Counted from the stretch's first letter, positions 10,538 through 23,365 are shown. The stretch is 64,000 nucleotides of DNA from Triplophysa rosa (GCF_024868665.1 NC_079900.1:18185165-18249164), one strand, 5' to 3'. Notes: generated by a model not told the origin, from the letters alone. Numbers and translations: made by a program.

Positions 10538-11302
10538 CAGTGTTGGGCAAGTTACTCTGAAAAAGTTATTAATTACTAGTTACTAATTACATATTCAATA
10601 GTGTAATTAGATTACTGTACAAATTACTCACCACAAAAAGTATTTAATTACTTATTACTAATTACTTTCTATTTCCTATCAACGTTGATTAGTTAAGTGA
10701 TTCAAGGATAGACATGAAACGGCTCTTTTCATTCATTCAAATAAATAATACAAAGCTACATAAAGTAGATTTAGATTTAGATTTAGATTCAATTTATTGT
10801 CATTGCACATGTACAAGGCAACGAAATGTGACCTCTGCATTTAACCAATCCAGAGAGTAGTGAACACACGTACCCCCGGAGCAGTGGGCAGCTATCACTA
10901 CAGCGCCCGGGGAGCAAGTAGGGGTAAGGTGCCTTGCTCAAGGGCACCTATGTTGTTACCCGCCGGCCCTGGGAATCGAACCGGCAACCTTCTGGTCACG
11001 AGTCCAACTCTCTAACCACTCTAATACAAAACTACATAAAGTAGTATTATTAACTGACTAAAGTATTACAAATGTGAGAATTATACATCAAAGCACCGAT
11101 TTTAAAGTTAGACTTTGAATTTTGATGTCAATTCCACTATTGCACACACATATATTACACAAAGTATTTAGTTTAATTACATCAGAAGTAACTAATTAAA
11201 TTACCAAAAAAAATAAGCGCAATCCCTTACTTTACTTTTTCAAGGGAGAAGTAATTCAATTAGAGTAACTAAATACTTAGTAACTATTTACACCCAACAC
11301 TG
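10538..11302. mobile_element. hAT-type non-autonomous element with a nested SINE
   Basis: Ends are inverted: cagtgttgggcaagttactc and the complement of taactatttacacccaacactg. The body is the thymine/adenine-rich 'taattactagttactaatt' family. Flanking 8-mers aatggagc and aatgaaga agree at six of eight positions, a worn 8-bp target duplication. A sister copy at 32506-32999 lacks the SINE. Confidence 0.75.
10769..11022 (-). mobile_element. tRNA-derived SINE inserted in the hAT element
   Basis: Read on the minus strand it starts with a tRNA-like head containing a B box ggttcgattcc and an A-box-like 'tggttagag' region, followed by a body with 'ttaaatgcagaggtcac', and ends in a simple tail of repeated ATCTAA units (plus 10769-10790). 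It is flanked by a 22-bp target duplication, 10747-10768 and 11023-11044, with one mismatch. The family is probably one of the fish V-SINE/HE1-like groups. The 5' end looks slightly truncated. Confidence 0.85.
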
Positions 11303-12480
11303 AATGAAGAGTCATTAAAAGTGTTTTTTTAGTGACCTCGGCCAAGCAGCACCTCAGAAGTTACAGCCTGTGCCACTGCAGGCTCAGGATTTAAGCCTGA
11401 ATGCTGGCGCATGGGCGAGTATAAGGATTTTTCTTGATTAGCACATAAAGACACCGAGCGCAAGCTGTGATGGAAACTCTGGAGTCTCCAAAGAGTCCGC
11501 AGAAAGAAAGCGAGTCGAGTTTGGCGAATCTTGATGCTATGTGGAAACATATGAAACGGTCCTATTGTCAGAGACTTAATTAATTGTCTTAGAACTCTGA
11601 CACGTCTGGCGTCCACACAGGAACTCAGAACAAAAGACAAAAAGATGAAAGACGGAGTTGGTTGCCTCGAATACAGAATATTATGCACGACGCCTCAGGA
11701 ATTTCTAAGGAACTCCATCCAATTTAATTTTAATGGTTATTGGAGCGATCTGAGCCCTCCATCGCTTTTGTGTGCTTATCGATTGTCCGAAGAAAGGTAT
11801 CGTAAACAGCGGGTAATTAGTATTCTCCGGCGCTCTAAACTGCGCTTTTATTAGGCCGACTGAACGGAGAGGAAATCTTCACCTCGCGTGCTGAATAAAG
11901 AACAGTCTTGAGTCTCTGACCAGACGGCTTTCATATTTCTCATATTCTGAATGATTACGGTAAATGGAGACGGGCATGGACGGAGATTGGATAACTCTGA
12001 CCTTTCAGCGGCTCGGTGAGAAACTGACAGAATATTTTAAGCCAGTCATCTATTAGGGCAGAAAAAACCACCGTGTCGGATAACACACCTGTAACAGAAT
12101 TCTCGAAGGAGAATGCGAGAGGCTCGTGTCCCCAGCGCTGTCTGCTCCGTGTCGTCAATGAAACGAAATCGAGGCGACGGGAATGACACGCAGAGACGGC
12201 GCTATTGAGTGGAACGGGTTTGGATGAGCTTGTGTGAATAGGCTGCCATCAGCCCCCCTTGTGGCAATGGCGGCGGGCCGAGCGCAGTGGGGACCAGGAC
12301 AGCTTGCTCACTGTTTACTCGAGCTAATAACTGCCTTCTACATACTCACAAACATTGATTACTGCAGTCGCAGCGGGCGGCCCGCGGAGCGCACACTTTT
12401 GTGGAGCGCCACATTAATTCGCTATTATGACACGCGTGCAGCACTGCCGCATTAGTGATGTCACTCCAAGCTTTGTCTAG
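11303..12480. other. Repeat-free intronic stretch, candidate conserved noncoding sequence
   Basis: Balanced base composition, no transposon similarity, several retained CpGs, and palindromic motifs such as taattaattg (about 11578) that could bind homeodomain proteins. Open frames on both strands (for example 11329-11688 minus) have no domain. Call rests on composition only. Confidence 0.25.
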
Positions 12481-15193
12481 AGAGAGGTAAAAGTAATTGG
12501 TTTGGCGGAAAGTAGAGGGTTGTGTTTGGCACAGTGGTGCCACTTCTTTTAACTTTGGTTTCTGATTGGAGGAAATGTTTCAAAGCCATTGTAAAATGCA
12601 AATACAAGCACATATTCTACATTAATGTGCCAGGCTGCAACACTGCTTGGCAGCATTAAACCCTTTACAGATACACTAATCAATTATATTACTTGGAGAA
12701 AGTCATGTTTATTCTGACATAAATGCAAAACACCATTATGGTCACACATAAATGACAATAAAATAATGCCATTATGAATTAAACTACATTATAATGTAAT
12801 AAAAACACTCTAATATGCATACATGTTAACAAAAATAAGAAGAAATAAAACTGTTTAAATTAAATATTTCCAATGTGAAATATACTGAACTCTGAAAGGG
12901 ATAGGGGTGGTTGAAAAAAATATCAGAAGGGAGAGAAAACTCTATTTAGAGTTTTCTCGAAACTTTTGAGTTCCACCGAGAATATTTTACGTTCCTCCGA
13001 GAATGTTCACAAGGTTGCGAGAAAACGCAAACTATTCTCTGGGAACGCAAACATTTTGCAAGAGAACACAAACAAGTTTTGTGATCGCTTTGAATTTTTT
13101 TCATATATAGAATATTTGAAAATTTTTTCTCTCCTTTCTCATACATTTTCCAACACCATGACCCTCCAGGGCAAAGTAGAAATATAAGTGTGTGTATGTG
13201 CGTGTGCGTGAATATTTCAATTTTACCAGTATTTTAAAATGAAAGCATACTGTACATATCTTGTTGAATATACAGTATGTCTCCTTTATTAAGACTATGG
13301 TGAATTACATTTATTTCCAAAAAACAATACAGTTACAATAAAATTAAATGCATGTTATTTTATGGCTACTACACATTTTCACCATACATTATATGATACG
13401 GTACCGTCTTATTGTGACTGTATTTTACATTGTTTTTACAGTCAAAAGACAATTTTACAGTGTCGCTGCGTCGACAGAGCAACTGTCATTTAGACGAATG
13501 TGTATGCTAACGGCTAGCTTTCCTCAGGTACCTCCTTGACTATAACGCACAGCCTCTCGCGGCTCATTGCTTTATTGAACATCTGCCGAGGAGCTTGTTT
13601 CAAAACAACAAATTCCCACCGAGATGATGATTCTTGTTCCACATGACAGGGGAATGAAGGCTGTGGGGTCGGGGGGATGGAAAGCGCCCCTGGTGAAAGT
13701 GTGAGGTTGTGACAGTCATTTTCAACAAAGGTGAAGCAGTAAGAGACCACGACTGACTCATATAAAAGTAGATCTACCGCTAGTAATAGCACTGTGCTGC
13801 TGTTCTGGAATGCTTACTTCAAATGTCACCTCAGTGCGTTGCCTGGCACTCTGCCCTCTGTCCGGCACCCTTACAGAGGGGCGTCTAGGTGTGTCGTGCT
13901 TTATGCTTCACGCTGAAACCGCGCTTCCACGCAATGATTTCTGGAGAAAGCCGTGACTCAGTTATCTGTACTTGCACCAGCAGTGGCCTTACATGGAGAG
14001 TCAGCACAGGGTGACTAATGCCGGGTCTCTTTAACATTTTAAAACTCACCTACTGCAAACTATCTTTTACTTCACACTCTGCTTATCTCCGGACACATAC
14101 TGTGACTATGTCCAGCTGCTTCTGTCACGGATGATTCCTGCTTTCTTAAACTCAGTGGGTGAAAGAACAAGCTGTCGACTGAAAAACACCTCTCACACAA
14201 ACATCCACTGTGAGAAATTAATGTTCCAGGAAATATGAACGACGTGTTTCCAGAACGGTGCATACACAAATAATTGTAATTGTAAAATAGGAAATGTGCT
14301 GGGTTTTAATAATCAATACAAAAGGTTGAAACGAGCTGGAGAGCTATCTGCTAGCATCTCTAGTCATACAATGTTTTGTCCGTACAAAGAGAGCAAATGT
14401 GAACTGAGGCTGTTATAATGAGTTATTCACATAAAAAAGAAAGTTGTATGGATTTGGAGCAACATATTCTTTTAATTAATAATTGGTTAGATTTACTGTG
14501 CAAAGTACATTTGCCAAACAACAGTGGACATTGCGAATCAAAAGAGCATATGCAGAAGAAAAGATATATAGCAAGCCAAATGAATGGTTAGAAGACTTCT
14601 CAGCAATACTGACCATCTTGACTGGTAGAGACATTCTGTCAAAGAATTAGGTTTGACTCACAGAGTACACACATAGTGATAAAACATATGTATTGTTAGT
14701 AGCTGTGGATGAAAGTGGAAAAGTTGTACCTCTGAAATCTATATATATATATACGTAAGTCCCCATAGTCCTGTCACCAAAACTCAATTCAACGACTCAA
14801 TTAAACAATTATGTCAGTTTTTTATTCAGCTATTTTTAAGCAGTTTTGTTTCAAAGCAGCTTTACACAAAACAAATAAAAGTACAATGTTTTATGTACTG
14901 TATGGTTGTAGCTAAAAGTGACGGTGGCACGAAGCGAAATGTTTTAATAAATAAAACAACAACAATTTACATAACAAAGTGATTGTTTTGGTAACAAACA
15001 ACTAAATCACCTCGCTCTCTCTTTTTTCTGTATTTCTTTACTCATTGTTAGCTCTAAGAAGGTCAACTTTAAAGTCACCATGAAACTGACCGTTCTTGTT
15101 TTTTATAGCGATTTTTATAAATGATTTACTTGTGTGGGTCATTGTTTTTTGGATGACTTCAGTTTGACGGCTTGGACAGAACATCCCTTAAAG
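12481..15193. other. Unique intronic sequence with small repeats
   Basis: Holds a 26-bp palindrome at 12933-12958, an AT-rich stretch at 13220-13480 rich in 'ttttacag'-like motifs, and a short TA run at about 14740-14753. No gene recognised; minus-strand frame 13514-13792 has no domain. Confidence 0.4.
12933..12958. repeat. 26-bp perfect inverted repeat
   Basis: Arms gagaaaactcta and tagagttttctc separated by tt. It lies at the start of a stretch rich in 'gagaa(c/a)' motifs (12933-13080). Confidence 0.8.
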
Positions 15194-15984
15194 CAGTCCT
15201 TCTCAAAGTCCAGATCCGGACCAGGAGGGAAGTCGATCTGGACCCACATCCATCCACTTCATATTTCAAGTGCACTCTCATCAGACCTACGTGGCACACA
15301 AACATGCAGAGGCACACGAACCAGCGTAGCAACTAGCGACATTGTGGATAAACCTTATCTTTCATTCAGTAGAAAAATGTCGCCGGGTTCGCCCCGCGAG
15401 CGTGAGGTTTTGTCTTCCCGACGCAGCTCGTCTTTCTCGGTGTCAACTCTGTGCAGCAACTGGTCCGGCAGAGTTAGCAGCACATTCAACTGACTGAACC
15501 GCAACAGACTTGTGAATGAATGATTACAATGATTACACTGCTACTGGATGTCTGGGCATATGAACATAAACCTAGTTCATCTGTAAATATGCACATAGTT
15601 TGTTGCACAGACAGATGTTTGTGCTGCATTTAGAAAATAATATAACTCACTGCTGTATAACAGTGTATTGCAGTTATAATTCAAGATTTTAGCAATTCAG
15701 TTGAAGTGACTACAGGTTACATTAAAGTACTATTTCAGAAACAAAAAATATGTAAATGAGCATTTCCTTTTATAAAAGTGCAGTACTGTATATGTAACAA
15801 TTCAGAGAGTAAACGCCACACTTGATGAGTCATGGATGTGATAATTAGCATATGTAAAGTTTAATTATATAAAATTATAAGCATGTTTATTAAAACAAGT
15901 TTTGTAATAAAAATTATTACGGACCTTTTGATGTTGATGAGATTTCAGATTTGGACCTTTGAATGTAAACTTTGAGAACCCCTG
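15194..15984. mobile_element. hAT element (non-autonomous), perfect 8-bp target duplication
   Basis: Left end cagtccttctcaaagt and right end complement caggggttctcaaagt differ at three of 16 bases. Both sides carry ccttaaag (15186-15193 and 15985-15992), the 8-bp duplication typical of hAT transposition. The 791-bp body has no transposase. It landed at the edge of a cyprinid short element (15987-16278). Confidence 0.85.
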
Positions 15985-15986
15985 CC

Positions 15987-16278
15987 TTAAAGGAACGGTC
16001 ATCATTTACTCACCTTCGAGTTGTTCCAAATCTGTATACATTTCTTTATACTTTCTTTGTAACTTCTTTGTTCTGTTGAACCCAAAAGAAGACATTTTGA
16101 AGAATGTAGGAAAGCAAACAGTTCTGGGGCACTTTTGACTACCATTGACATTTTTCCTACTATGGTAGTCAATGGTGACCAACAACTGTTTGGTTATAAG
16201 CATTCTTCCAAATATATCTTTATCGGTGTTCATCAGAACAAAGAAATGTATACATTTTTGAACAACTGTCCCTTTAAT
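15987..16278. mobile_element. Cyprinid short DNA transposon interrupted at its left end
   Basis: Starts ttaaaggaacggtcatcattt (about 26 bp shorter than sister copies at this end) and ends gtccctttaa. Internal palindrome around the 'ctactatggtagtcaatgg' stretch matches the copy at 35786-36122. Confidence 0.75.
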
Positions 16279-18327
16279 TTCTCCTCTCCAACTGTCAGTC
16301 TCTAATTTCTGAATCAAACACCAACTTTTCTAAACAATTCGCAATGGAAAACACAAGTCACACCCCGTATTTTTCACTTGGAAATACATAGCAATAAAGG
16401 CGATCGCAACTTCCGGTTCACGGGGACTTGGATTCTGTTTTACATCGGGCAGATGCTGCATTATTAAAGTATCTCCTAATGGCACTTAGGGAGGAAGAAG
16501 AATTGAATAAACTTCAGAGGAGGAACAACTAATTAAAACAACCTTTTTATTTATGCACATCCTCTGCAGTGTGCGCCATGCGGTATGATTCAGGTGGACC
16601 CGAGGCCCGCTGCGGCTCTGATGGATGGCCCGCCTCTGGGCTCGGCTGTCTCCCACTGACGCGGGATGGTCGTATTGATTACACCTGCTGCCAGTCTTCC
16701 AGAGAGCTGCCAATACTGCTATCAGGCTCCTGACAAAGAGGGCCTTGCCAAAATAAAGGCATCAAGAGCGCATCTTGAATTAGGAAGATGCAACTCTTCC
16801 CGTTCCCACCCCAGAGATGCAGACAGATGGAAGTGTTGTCGTCTGCCTGGTGGAGAACAAACCCCAGTTGCCTGAAACCCATACGGCAGGCTCCTGCCGT
16901 TCGCTTAAATATGCACTTAATTTCTGCTAGAGATTAAAATCATTGGCTCGATAGTGCTTTACATGAGCTAAAAGATAAAAGTCGAGATTGACCGGGTGAT
17001 AAAACGCTACATGTTAAAGAAAGTCTTGAGCTAATTACTTATTGCTATTTCGTCCCCCGCTGCGTTTTATGTCACCTGAGTCACCGCAGTCCAGACTGAA
17101 GACACCGTACATCACAAAACAACAATCAGAGGTCACACGCTAACATCTTGCATGCAAGGGAATCGTCCTTTCAGATACCTCAAAGACAACGTGACCGAGT
17201 CTTTTGCGGTGCCAAGAGGAGCCTCTCCGAATGAAGAGACAAATATTCCAGACAGCAAAAATGAATTCTGCCATATAATTCCTACCCTAGAAATTCAGAT
17301 TACACAGTGCAAACAGCGGTGTAATTACACGATAAAAGTTAGACAATTACAGCCATGCTTTCTCCCTCTACAAAACCAATGGCATAATCACATGCAAATT
17401 GCCCAGGAGCCTGTAATCGGGAACCTATTTGAATGGCATTGTGAAATCATCTGGGAGCAATATCTGTCGAGCGTCACTTATTCCGCCGTCAGAAATTGCA
17501 AAAGATTAGGCAGAAACTGGAAAGAGAGAGAAAAATCATTATTGCACCAAACATCATGAACGACGAATTAAATCTCTTCAACAAGCAATAAAAGTCAGAG
17601 CCTAGTCTAAGCCTAGACGGCAGTAAATCCCTTCTCGTTTCTTGGCGGTTCTGACCTGCAGTTAGCGCTTATCAGTAGGCAAATCAGCTTAGTCATTGAC
17701 CCCCTTGCTCTCCAGCTCTCATTAGACCCGACTGTGACATTGATGGAACGGGTCTCTCCTGCAGTCAAAGACGGCACGGCAAACGTACAGGTCAGCGCCG
17801 GTGAGTGGGGAGATTAGCGAAAGCCAGAGAGCTCTCTCATGTTATCCCGCCCGAGGCGAGCTCTCCCTTGCTGCATGAGAGCTATGCTGGGACACTGAGT
17901 GGGGCAGAGTCACCCCCCCCCCCCAGTCCATTTTCCTCTTATTTTTGTCCTCTCTATACTTGTTGGAGGCAGGGTGACATAGATGGAGAAAGAGGCATCT
18001 GAAAAGCCTTGCTTGACATGTGGCTCGTTTGAGCACCCAAGGCATTATGGGTCCTGTGTGCTGAGTGCACTAAAATGAGAGAGGATCAACCGCAGCTTTC
18101 AGATGCCAGAGCTGCCAGGGAAACAGAAAGCAGTCCAGCTGCAGGAGATGACAGTGTGTTTGTGTTTAGTGTTAGCTGTCACACTAGTAATGCTGAAGGA
18201 CTCATTGGCATAAGAGAACAGGCCTATTTAAATAAGGGCATAAAGCAGATCACACCTGTCCTACAACTACTGTATGATAATAATCTATCACAGCACCTAA
18301 ACTGAAAAAAGGTCCAATAATCCTATA
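16279..18327. other. Mostly unique intron; candidate conserved noncoding sequence at 16560-17560
   Basis: 16398-16430 repeats the end of the 8505-9146 element. 16560-17560 is repeat-free with even composition, including octamer-like atgcaaat (17393) and paired homeodomain-type gtaattac. A 135-codon plus-strand frame (17152-17559) has no recognisable domain and no splice logic, so it is more likely noncoding. A 13-C run sits at about 17912-17924. Confidence 0.3.
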
Positions 18328-18526
18328 TACACTCTCAAAATTTTTTTTGATAATTGTTATTGAATTTAAAAAAAAAAAATTAAACATATTACGGATCATT
18401 TTGTGTTGATTTTGTGTTAAATAAATAAAAGGGACATCACAATGTTGAGTTAAAAGTAACACAAAATGATTTGTCATTAAGTTTATTTAAGAACAAGCTT
18501 TTTAACACAACAGTTTTTACAGTGTA
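18328..18526. mobile_element. Short element with 'acactgtaaaaa'-type ends
   Basis: Left end tacactctcaaaatttt and right end complement tacactgtaaaaactgttg. Internal direct motifs ttttgtgtt and aacacaaaa are typical of a dispersed fish repeat. Confidence 0.5.
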
Positions 18527-20990
18527 CATATTTGTATTTGTAAATATTTAATTTCAAACTTTGTCATATTTACCTGAAAGGTCTCTTTGCCTGAAAGATT
18601 TTTTACTAAAACCTACCATTTAAGTAAAAAACTGTAATAGTAAAAACCGAAGTAAAAAAACATAAATGTAGTAAATATGGTTGTCACAGTAGAAAATAAC
18701 CATGATACTAAAAACCATTGTTTTTAATATTGTGTCAAAAGTACACAATATTATAAATAATTCAGCACCCATTTAAAAATTTGCAACAATGGTTACAAAA
18801 CCTCTCTCCACCTCCCTAAATAAAATAAAAAGAGAAAACACAAAATAAACAAAATGTAAGATGAATTTGACTGACATTAGCTATTTACAAAATTTTTGGC
18901 CACCATAACCCATAGTGAAAATCTGATATTGTGACAGCCCTAAAAACAGTAAATCTTATTCACTTCAAAGTCCTAAATATCTGCGAACGTGGATGTTCGT
19001 AATTAACATGTCAATCTGCAATAAATAAGACGTCAAATCAAGTTTTTTTTTGGTTTTTGGTGCCCAGTTGATGTTGTACCTGGATGTCTTTAAATCCATT
19101 AAATTCTTTTAGAAACCTTTTAAAAGCAGTATTGAGTGACCCATTTCACCCATTAGATAATGTTCATTTCCTGCCCATTTCAAAATCATACATTTGGGAT
19201 TCATTCACATATAATGTTTTGACACATAATTAATAACTGTGCACTTGCTCCTGATTGAAGACAGCATACTTCCACTGTCAAGTGCTATCGTCTGTCTCTC
19301 TGCAAGCTAAGAAAGGACATCTTTTACATTTTAATTTCAATAATATTAAGCTTCAGAGAAATGAGGCTTTCAAGATGATCACCGGCTAAAACCTTTAAAG
19401 CATATTTGCAGGTTCCCCGTCTGAGAAACTGACTGCGAAACCCAAAAAGTCCTCATGATCTTGACAGTATGAATGGTGCACGAAGTGCCTGTGTGCATAC
19501 ATTACAACAGTTAGAGCAAAGTAACACAACATGCTTTTAAAAGTTGTCCAGGCATTAGCTTATCAGCTTGAAAATAAAAGACCAGGCCACCTGAATCTTT
19601 CACATTCATTTGCAACATACCTTTTCCTATTCTTTCAGAGTCTGAGGTCTATAGTGAAACCTGCCTGTTTGGAATGTTATACACGGAGTGCATTGAATGA
19701 TATCATGTTATGTAACATAACCATTTGTCCAGATGGAGTTCTCAAAAATATCATCTGTATTGTTTTTCCCATTCACTGCTGAAGAGCAATAAGGGTTTCT
19801 GGTGTATACACCCACAATAATGCACCACATATTAGTGTTAAAGTATTGTTGCACTGTCTGGGTAAACCAACCAGCCATGACTTGAGGAATATAGAATTGT
19901 TCATTTTTTGGATCACATTTATATTGAATTTAATAACATGCCTATAGCTACAGCCTTAGTTTTTTGACAACGGCTTGATTTTGCAGTGAAAAACAACATC
20001 TAGCTAAAAACTGGAACACTTTTTCCCCAGATGCTAACTCAATCCCAAACTTGAATGATTTGCCAAGTAAACAGAAACTCTTGTAAATAAAAATGTAAAT
20101 GACAAAACAAATTAGCATTTTCAGAACAAACATCAGACATCGTTTGACTGAGACCCCCGATGATGCACAATCTGAGAAAAATCTTTGTTTCACAGAGAAT
20201 CTTTATTTTTACACATTTGGATCCTTCCATCTCAGCAGCGATCCGCAGGGAGACTAAAAATCTCACACGACAGATACTCAGCGCCGAAACAGACACAAAA
20301 ATGCTCTTCCCCTAACGCACTCAGTGTGGAGAACGTGTGTTATCCACACTAAAAATAATCATGTGCATTGCTATCCCGAAAGCCTGGCGCTTGGCATTTG
20401 ATTCCCTCTTGTAATGTAACAAAGATACAGTAGAAACACAAGGAGTTTAGTAGCATGTGATAACAACGGGAATATGTGGGACGTGTGGCTAACTTCATCG
20501 TTTTTTCCATGGGCGGGTGTGAATGCTGAGCCTCACCTACAGATTCAGCTGTGGGGGAAAAGGATTGAGCCGGTCTGACAGGGACTGTAGACTCCCCAGG
20601 CCATTTCTCCTGCAAGGTGGAAGAAAATGTGAAGTTTCACCTCCACTGTTATTATTAAACCAGCACGTCCAACAATGGACAAAAAAAGTAGAAGTGACAG
20701 AATTCTGGGGTGTAATGGTGAATGGGAGGAACGCTTTCAGGGCAGGTGAATAAAGAAAAGCTAATTCCCCTTATCTAAACCTCCAACGGGGACTTTAATT
20801 GGCCATTCAAATATTCAATTACTGGGGATTTGAATAGCACTTATTTCTAATATTTGACCTTCCATTATAATAGCAGGTGTGAAAGCCATTAACAGAAACC
20901 AATCTTGTTATTCCATACTAAGATGTTCGGAGGAGCGCTGCCGAGCAACACTTCGGAAGAACTTAAAAAGCTGTGAAATCTAACAGAAAG
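18527..20990. other. Unique intronic sequence
   Basis: AT-rich to about 20000, then more balanced (20300-20760). No gene or clear transposon recognised. Open frames of 80-90 codons on the minus strand (19948-20615) have no domain. Confidence 0.4.
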
Positions 20991-21058
20991 TGTGCGTGTG
21001 TGTGTGTGCGTGTGTGCGTGCGTGTGTGCGTGCGTGTGTGCGTGCGTGCATGCGTGTG
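20991..21058. repeat. Compound TG/CG microsatellite
   Basis: About 68 bp of (tgtgcg)/(tgcgtg) units, which produces a spurious His-Thr-repeat frame on the minus strand. Confidence 0.95.
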
Positions 21059-21515
21059 AGAGATCTGAAACTGCCACCCATTGAGTCTTTTAGTATTTGT
21101 ACACGACGCATAAATAAAAGCAAACATGGACCAACACTTTAAAAGCTCCTATTGTTTTCTAAGAACTAAATAAATAATGACTCCTGACAAAATCACTTGT
21201 AATAAAGAAGTAAACAACGATTAACAATTTAAGCACAGTGTTACATTGAGTACCAAACAAAATTGCATGTTTGGTATTTCAGGATCTGAGGAGCAAGCGT
21301 TAAGAACATATAATCTATAATAAATGTAAGAAAGTTTTCCTCTTTGCGAATCCTTATATTATGAGTGCAATAACTTTAGAAAACCACTTCATAATAAATA
21401 ATAAACCATTTCAGTGTTTGCACAAGAAATATTGGTAAACATTTTGCCCTAAGAGCTAAACTGCTTCTTTACACTTGTATTTTGAGCATGATCCACTGAC
21501 CAAAAGAAAACATTT
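21059..21515. other. Unique AT-rich intronic sequence
   Basis: Nothing recognised. Confidence 0.4.
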
Positions 21516-21770
21516 GTGTGTGTGTGTGGTCATGTTTATATATCCCGGTGGGGACCTAAACCTGAATGCACACCAACACATGGGGACTCGTGTCACCAAA
21601 ACTGAGGTCCCCATGGGCAAGAAAGCTTATAAATTATACAGAACAATATTTTTTTTAAATCTAAAAATGCAAAATGTTTTCTATGATCTTTAGGTAGGGG
21701 TTGGGTTAGGGATAGGGGATAGAATATACAGTTTGTACAGTATAAAAAACATTACGGCTATGGACTGTCC
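21516..21770 (+). repeat. Dispersed fish repeat, left part (split by insertion)
   Basis: Starts in a TG run and carries atcccggtggggacctaaac, then caacacatggggactcgtgt, and ends tggactgtcc. The rest of the family's 3' end (ccccacaaagataataaacc) resumes at 23366. Confidence 0.75.
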
Positions 21771-22823
21771 AGTAGAGAATTTAGCATAAGCCAAATGGTC
21801 GGAGTCATTTAAAGAAGAGCCGTCAACCCCCTTCACTCCCCTTTCTACTGGTTTCTTAATACCATTATCAAAAGACCAGAGTCAAAACCTAGCTCCAGGG
21901 GTCTGAGCTTAGGTTGGTGCTCTCACCGAAAGTGTTGATAACCCCTTTTGTTTCTCTGTGGGATATTTTACGACACCTAAGCTTCAAAGCAGAGGTGAGA
22001 AGTCTCTCTGTCTAATCTGAAACTTAACATCTGAGGCTAACCAGAGAAACTTCTCTGACAAATAGGAACTTGTGTGATTCAACTGTCCTTTTCTATAAAT
22101 ATATCTAAATATCTAGGTTATATGTTGTCGCTCTTGCCATTTTTAAATAACCTGTAATTGTTAAATAGGCAAGTTAATTCAGGTTTTGTTTGTATTCGTA
22201 CCTCCGAATGAATCATGACTTGATGCAATTCAAACCTTAGCATATTTGATATATAAATGTTTGTCTTTGCAATTCCTCCTTGTTTACATATATTGTGTGA
22301 CCATAGAACATTCTCTTTTCATTATGTTATAATTTGGAATGGTATTTTGTAAAGTTGCCAGGAGGTCATAAAGATGCAAATTAGCTGTTGAGTGGACAAA
22401 GAACCTCTTCCCTGCTCAACTGTGATTGGTCGATTCAAACTCAGGTGGGCATGCCCTCTCATGAAGTTAAATATCGAGCCTGCTCTGAAAAGACTCGCTT
22501 TCTCTCTTCTCTTCTGCTATACCTGCCTCCAAAACTTGGTTCGTGGCGTCTCAGAGACCGCCCTTTTCCCCCCACTGGGTGAAAAGAAGGAACAATGGAC
22601 TTCTGCTGCCACGTGGTTAAGCCATGCGGCCGATCACGAGGCCCACAACTTTCTACAGGACTGCCTTCTGAAACCTTTTGAACAATTCCATCATACGGAT
22701 ATCGGTCCAGCACAGAGCTCGCAAGTATCCGTTTCTATTTATAGAATAGCTGCGCTAAATCTGTGCCTTTTTGTTAAAGATGATTTTTATTGGTGTTCAG
22801 AAATCGCTGCCATGCCCCCCCCC

Positions 22824-22875
<52 letters not shown>

Positions 22876-23365
22876 GCTTCCTAGCGCATTTGTGTTTCAT
22901 GTATTTGTTTGTTTTATGCGATCGTCATTGTTTTGTTTACCATGTAGAGTAGAGTTTAATAAACAAACATATATATTCATTTGTGATGGGTTTTCTGTAT
23001 TCACGCTCACAGGCTTGGTCCCTTTTACTGTGTTTCGATTCGCTACCTTTGCTCTAAATCCTGTTTGGTAAAGTCACGTTACTTATGGCCATGAGATAAT
23101 GTAAAGTATATAATATCATTGAGGCATTTGCTGGACGAATGCATACAAGTATTGTTATGCTTTATATTACTAATCAGAGACCGTAAAATATGTATATTTG
23201 ATCATGATGATTATACGTATTTTCCTTTGAGCTAAACTAATTCCTTGACTGAAATTGATGTTTTAAATAACTAATTTCATGGATGTGATCTTGAAAGATC
23301 TGGTGGAGAACCATATTTGGTGAGCTTTGCTCATCAATATAATAACGTTAGCTAAAACCGCTACA
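21771..23365. mobile_element. 1595-bp insertion, possible solo long terminal repeat
   Basis: Splits the repeat described on either side, with gtcc duplicated at 21767-21770 and 23366-23369 (five-base match with one change if extended). Promoter-like features in order on plus: attggtcg CCAAT box (22425), ttaaatat TATA-like (22467), a pyrimidine tract, and an aataaa signal (22958). This order fits an LTR, but the ends are not a clean TG...CA. A 186-codon frame (22392-22952) reads through the CT tract and has no domain. A different kind of transposon remains possible. Confidence 0.45.
22815..22873. repeat. CT microsatellite
   Basis: About 59 bp of (ct)n following a C run, within the 1.6-kb insertion. 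Confidence 0.95.

Noticed and set aside
10769..11022. Functional tRNA gene
   Set aside because: The B box is present, but the acceptor stem is not formed and the body and tail are those of a SINE with a target duplication.
20889..21077. Minus-strand His/Thr-rich protein
   Set aside because: Encoded by the TG/CG microsatellite.
22400..22500. Promoter of a host gene
   Set aside because: CCAAT and TATA-like motifs lie inside an insertion that splits a dispersed repeat, with no host exon downstream.
22392..22952. 186-codon open frame as a gene
   Set aside because: It reads through a CT microsatellite as Ser-Leu repeats and lies in the 1.6-kb insertion. No domain seen.
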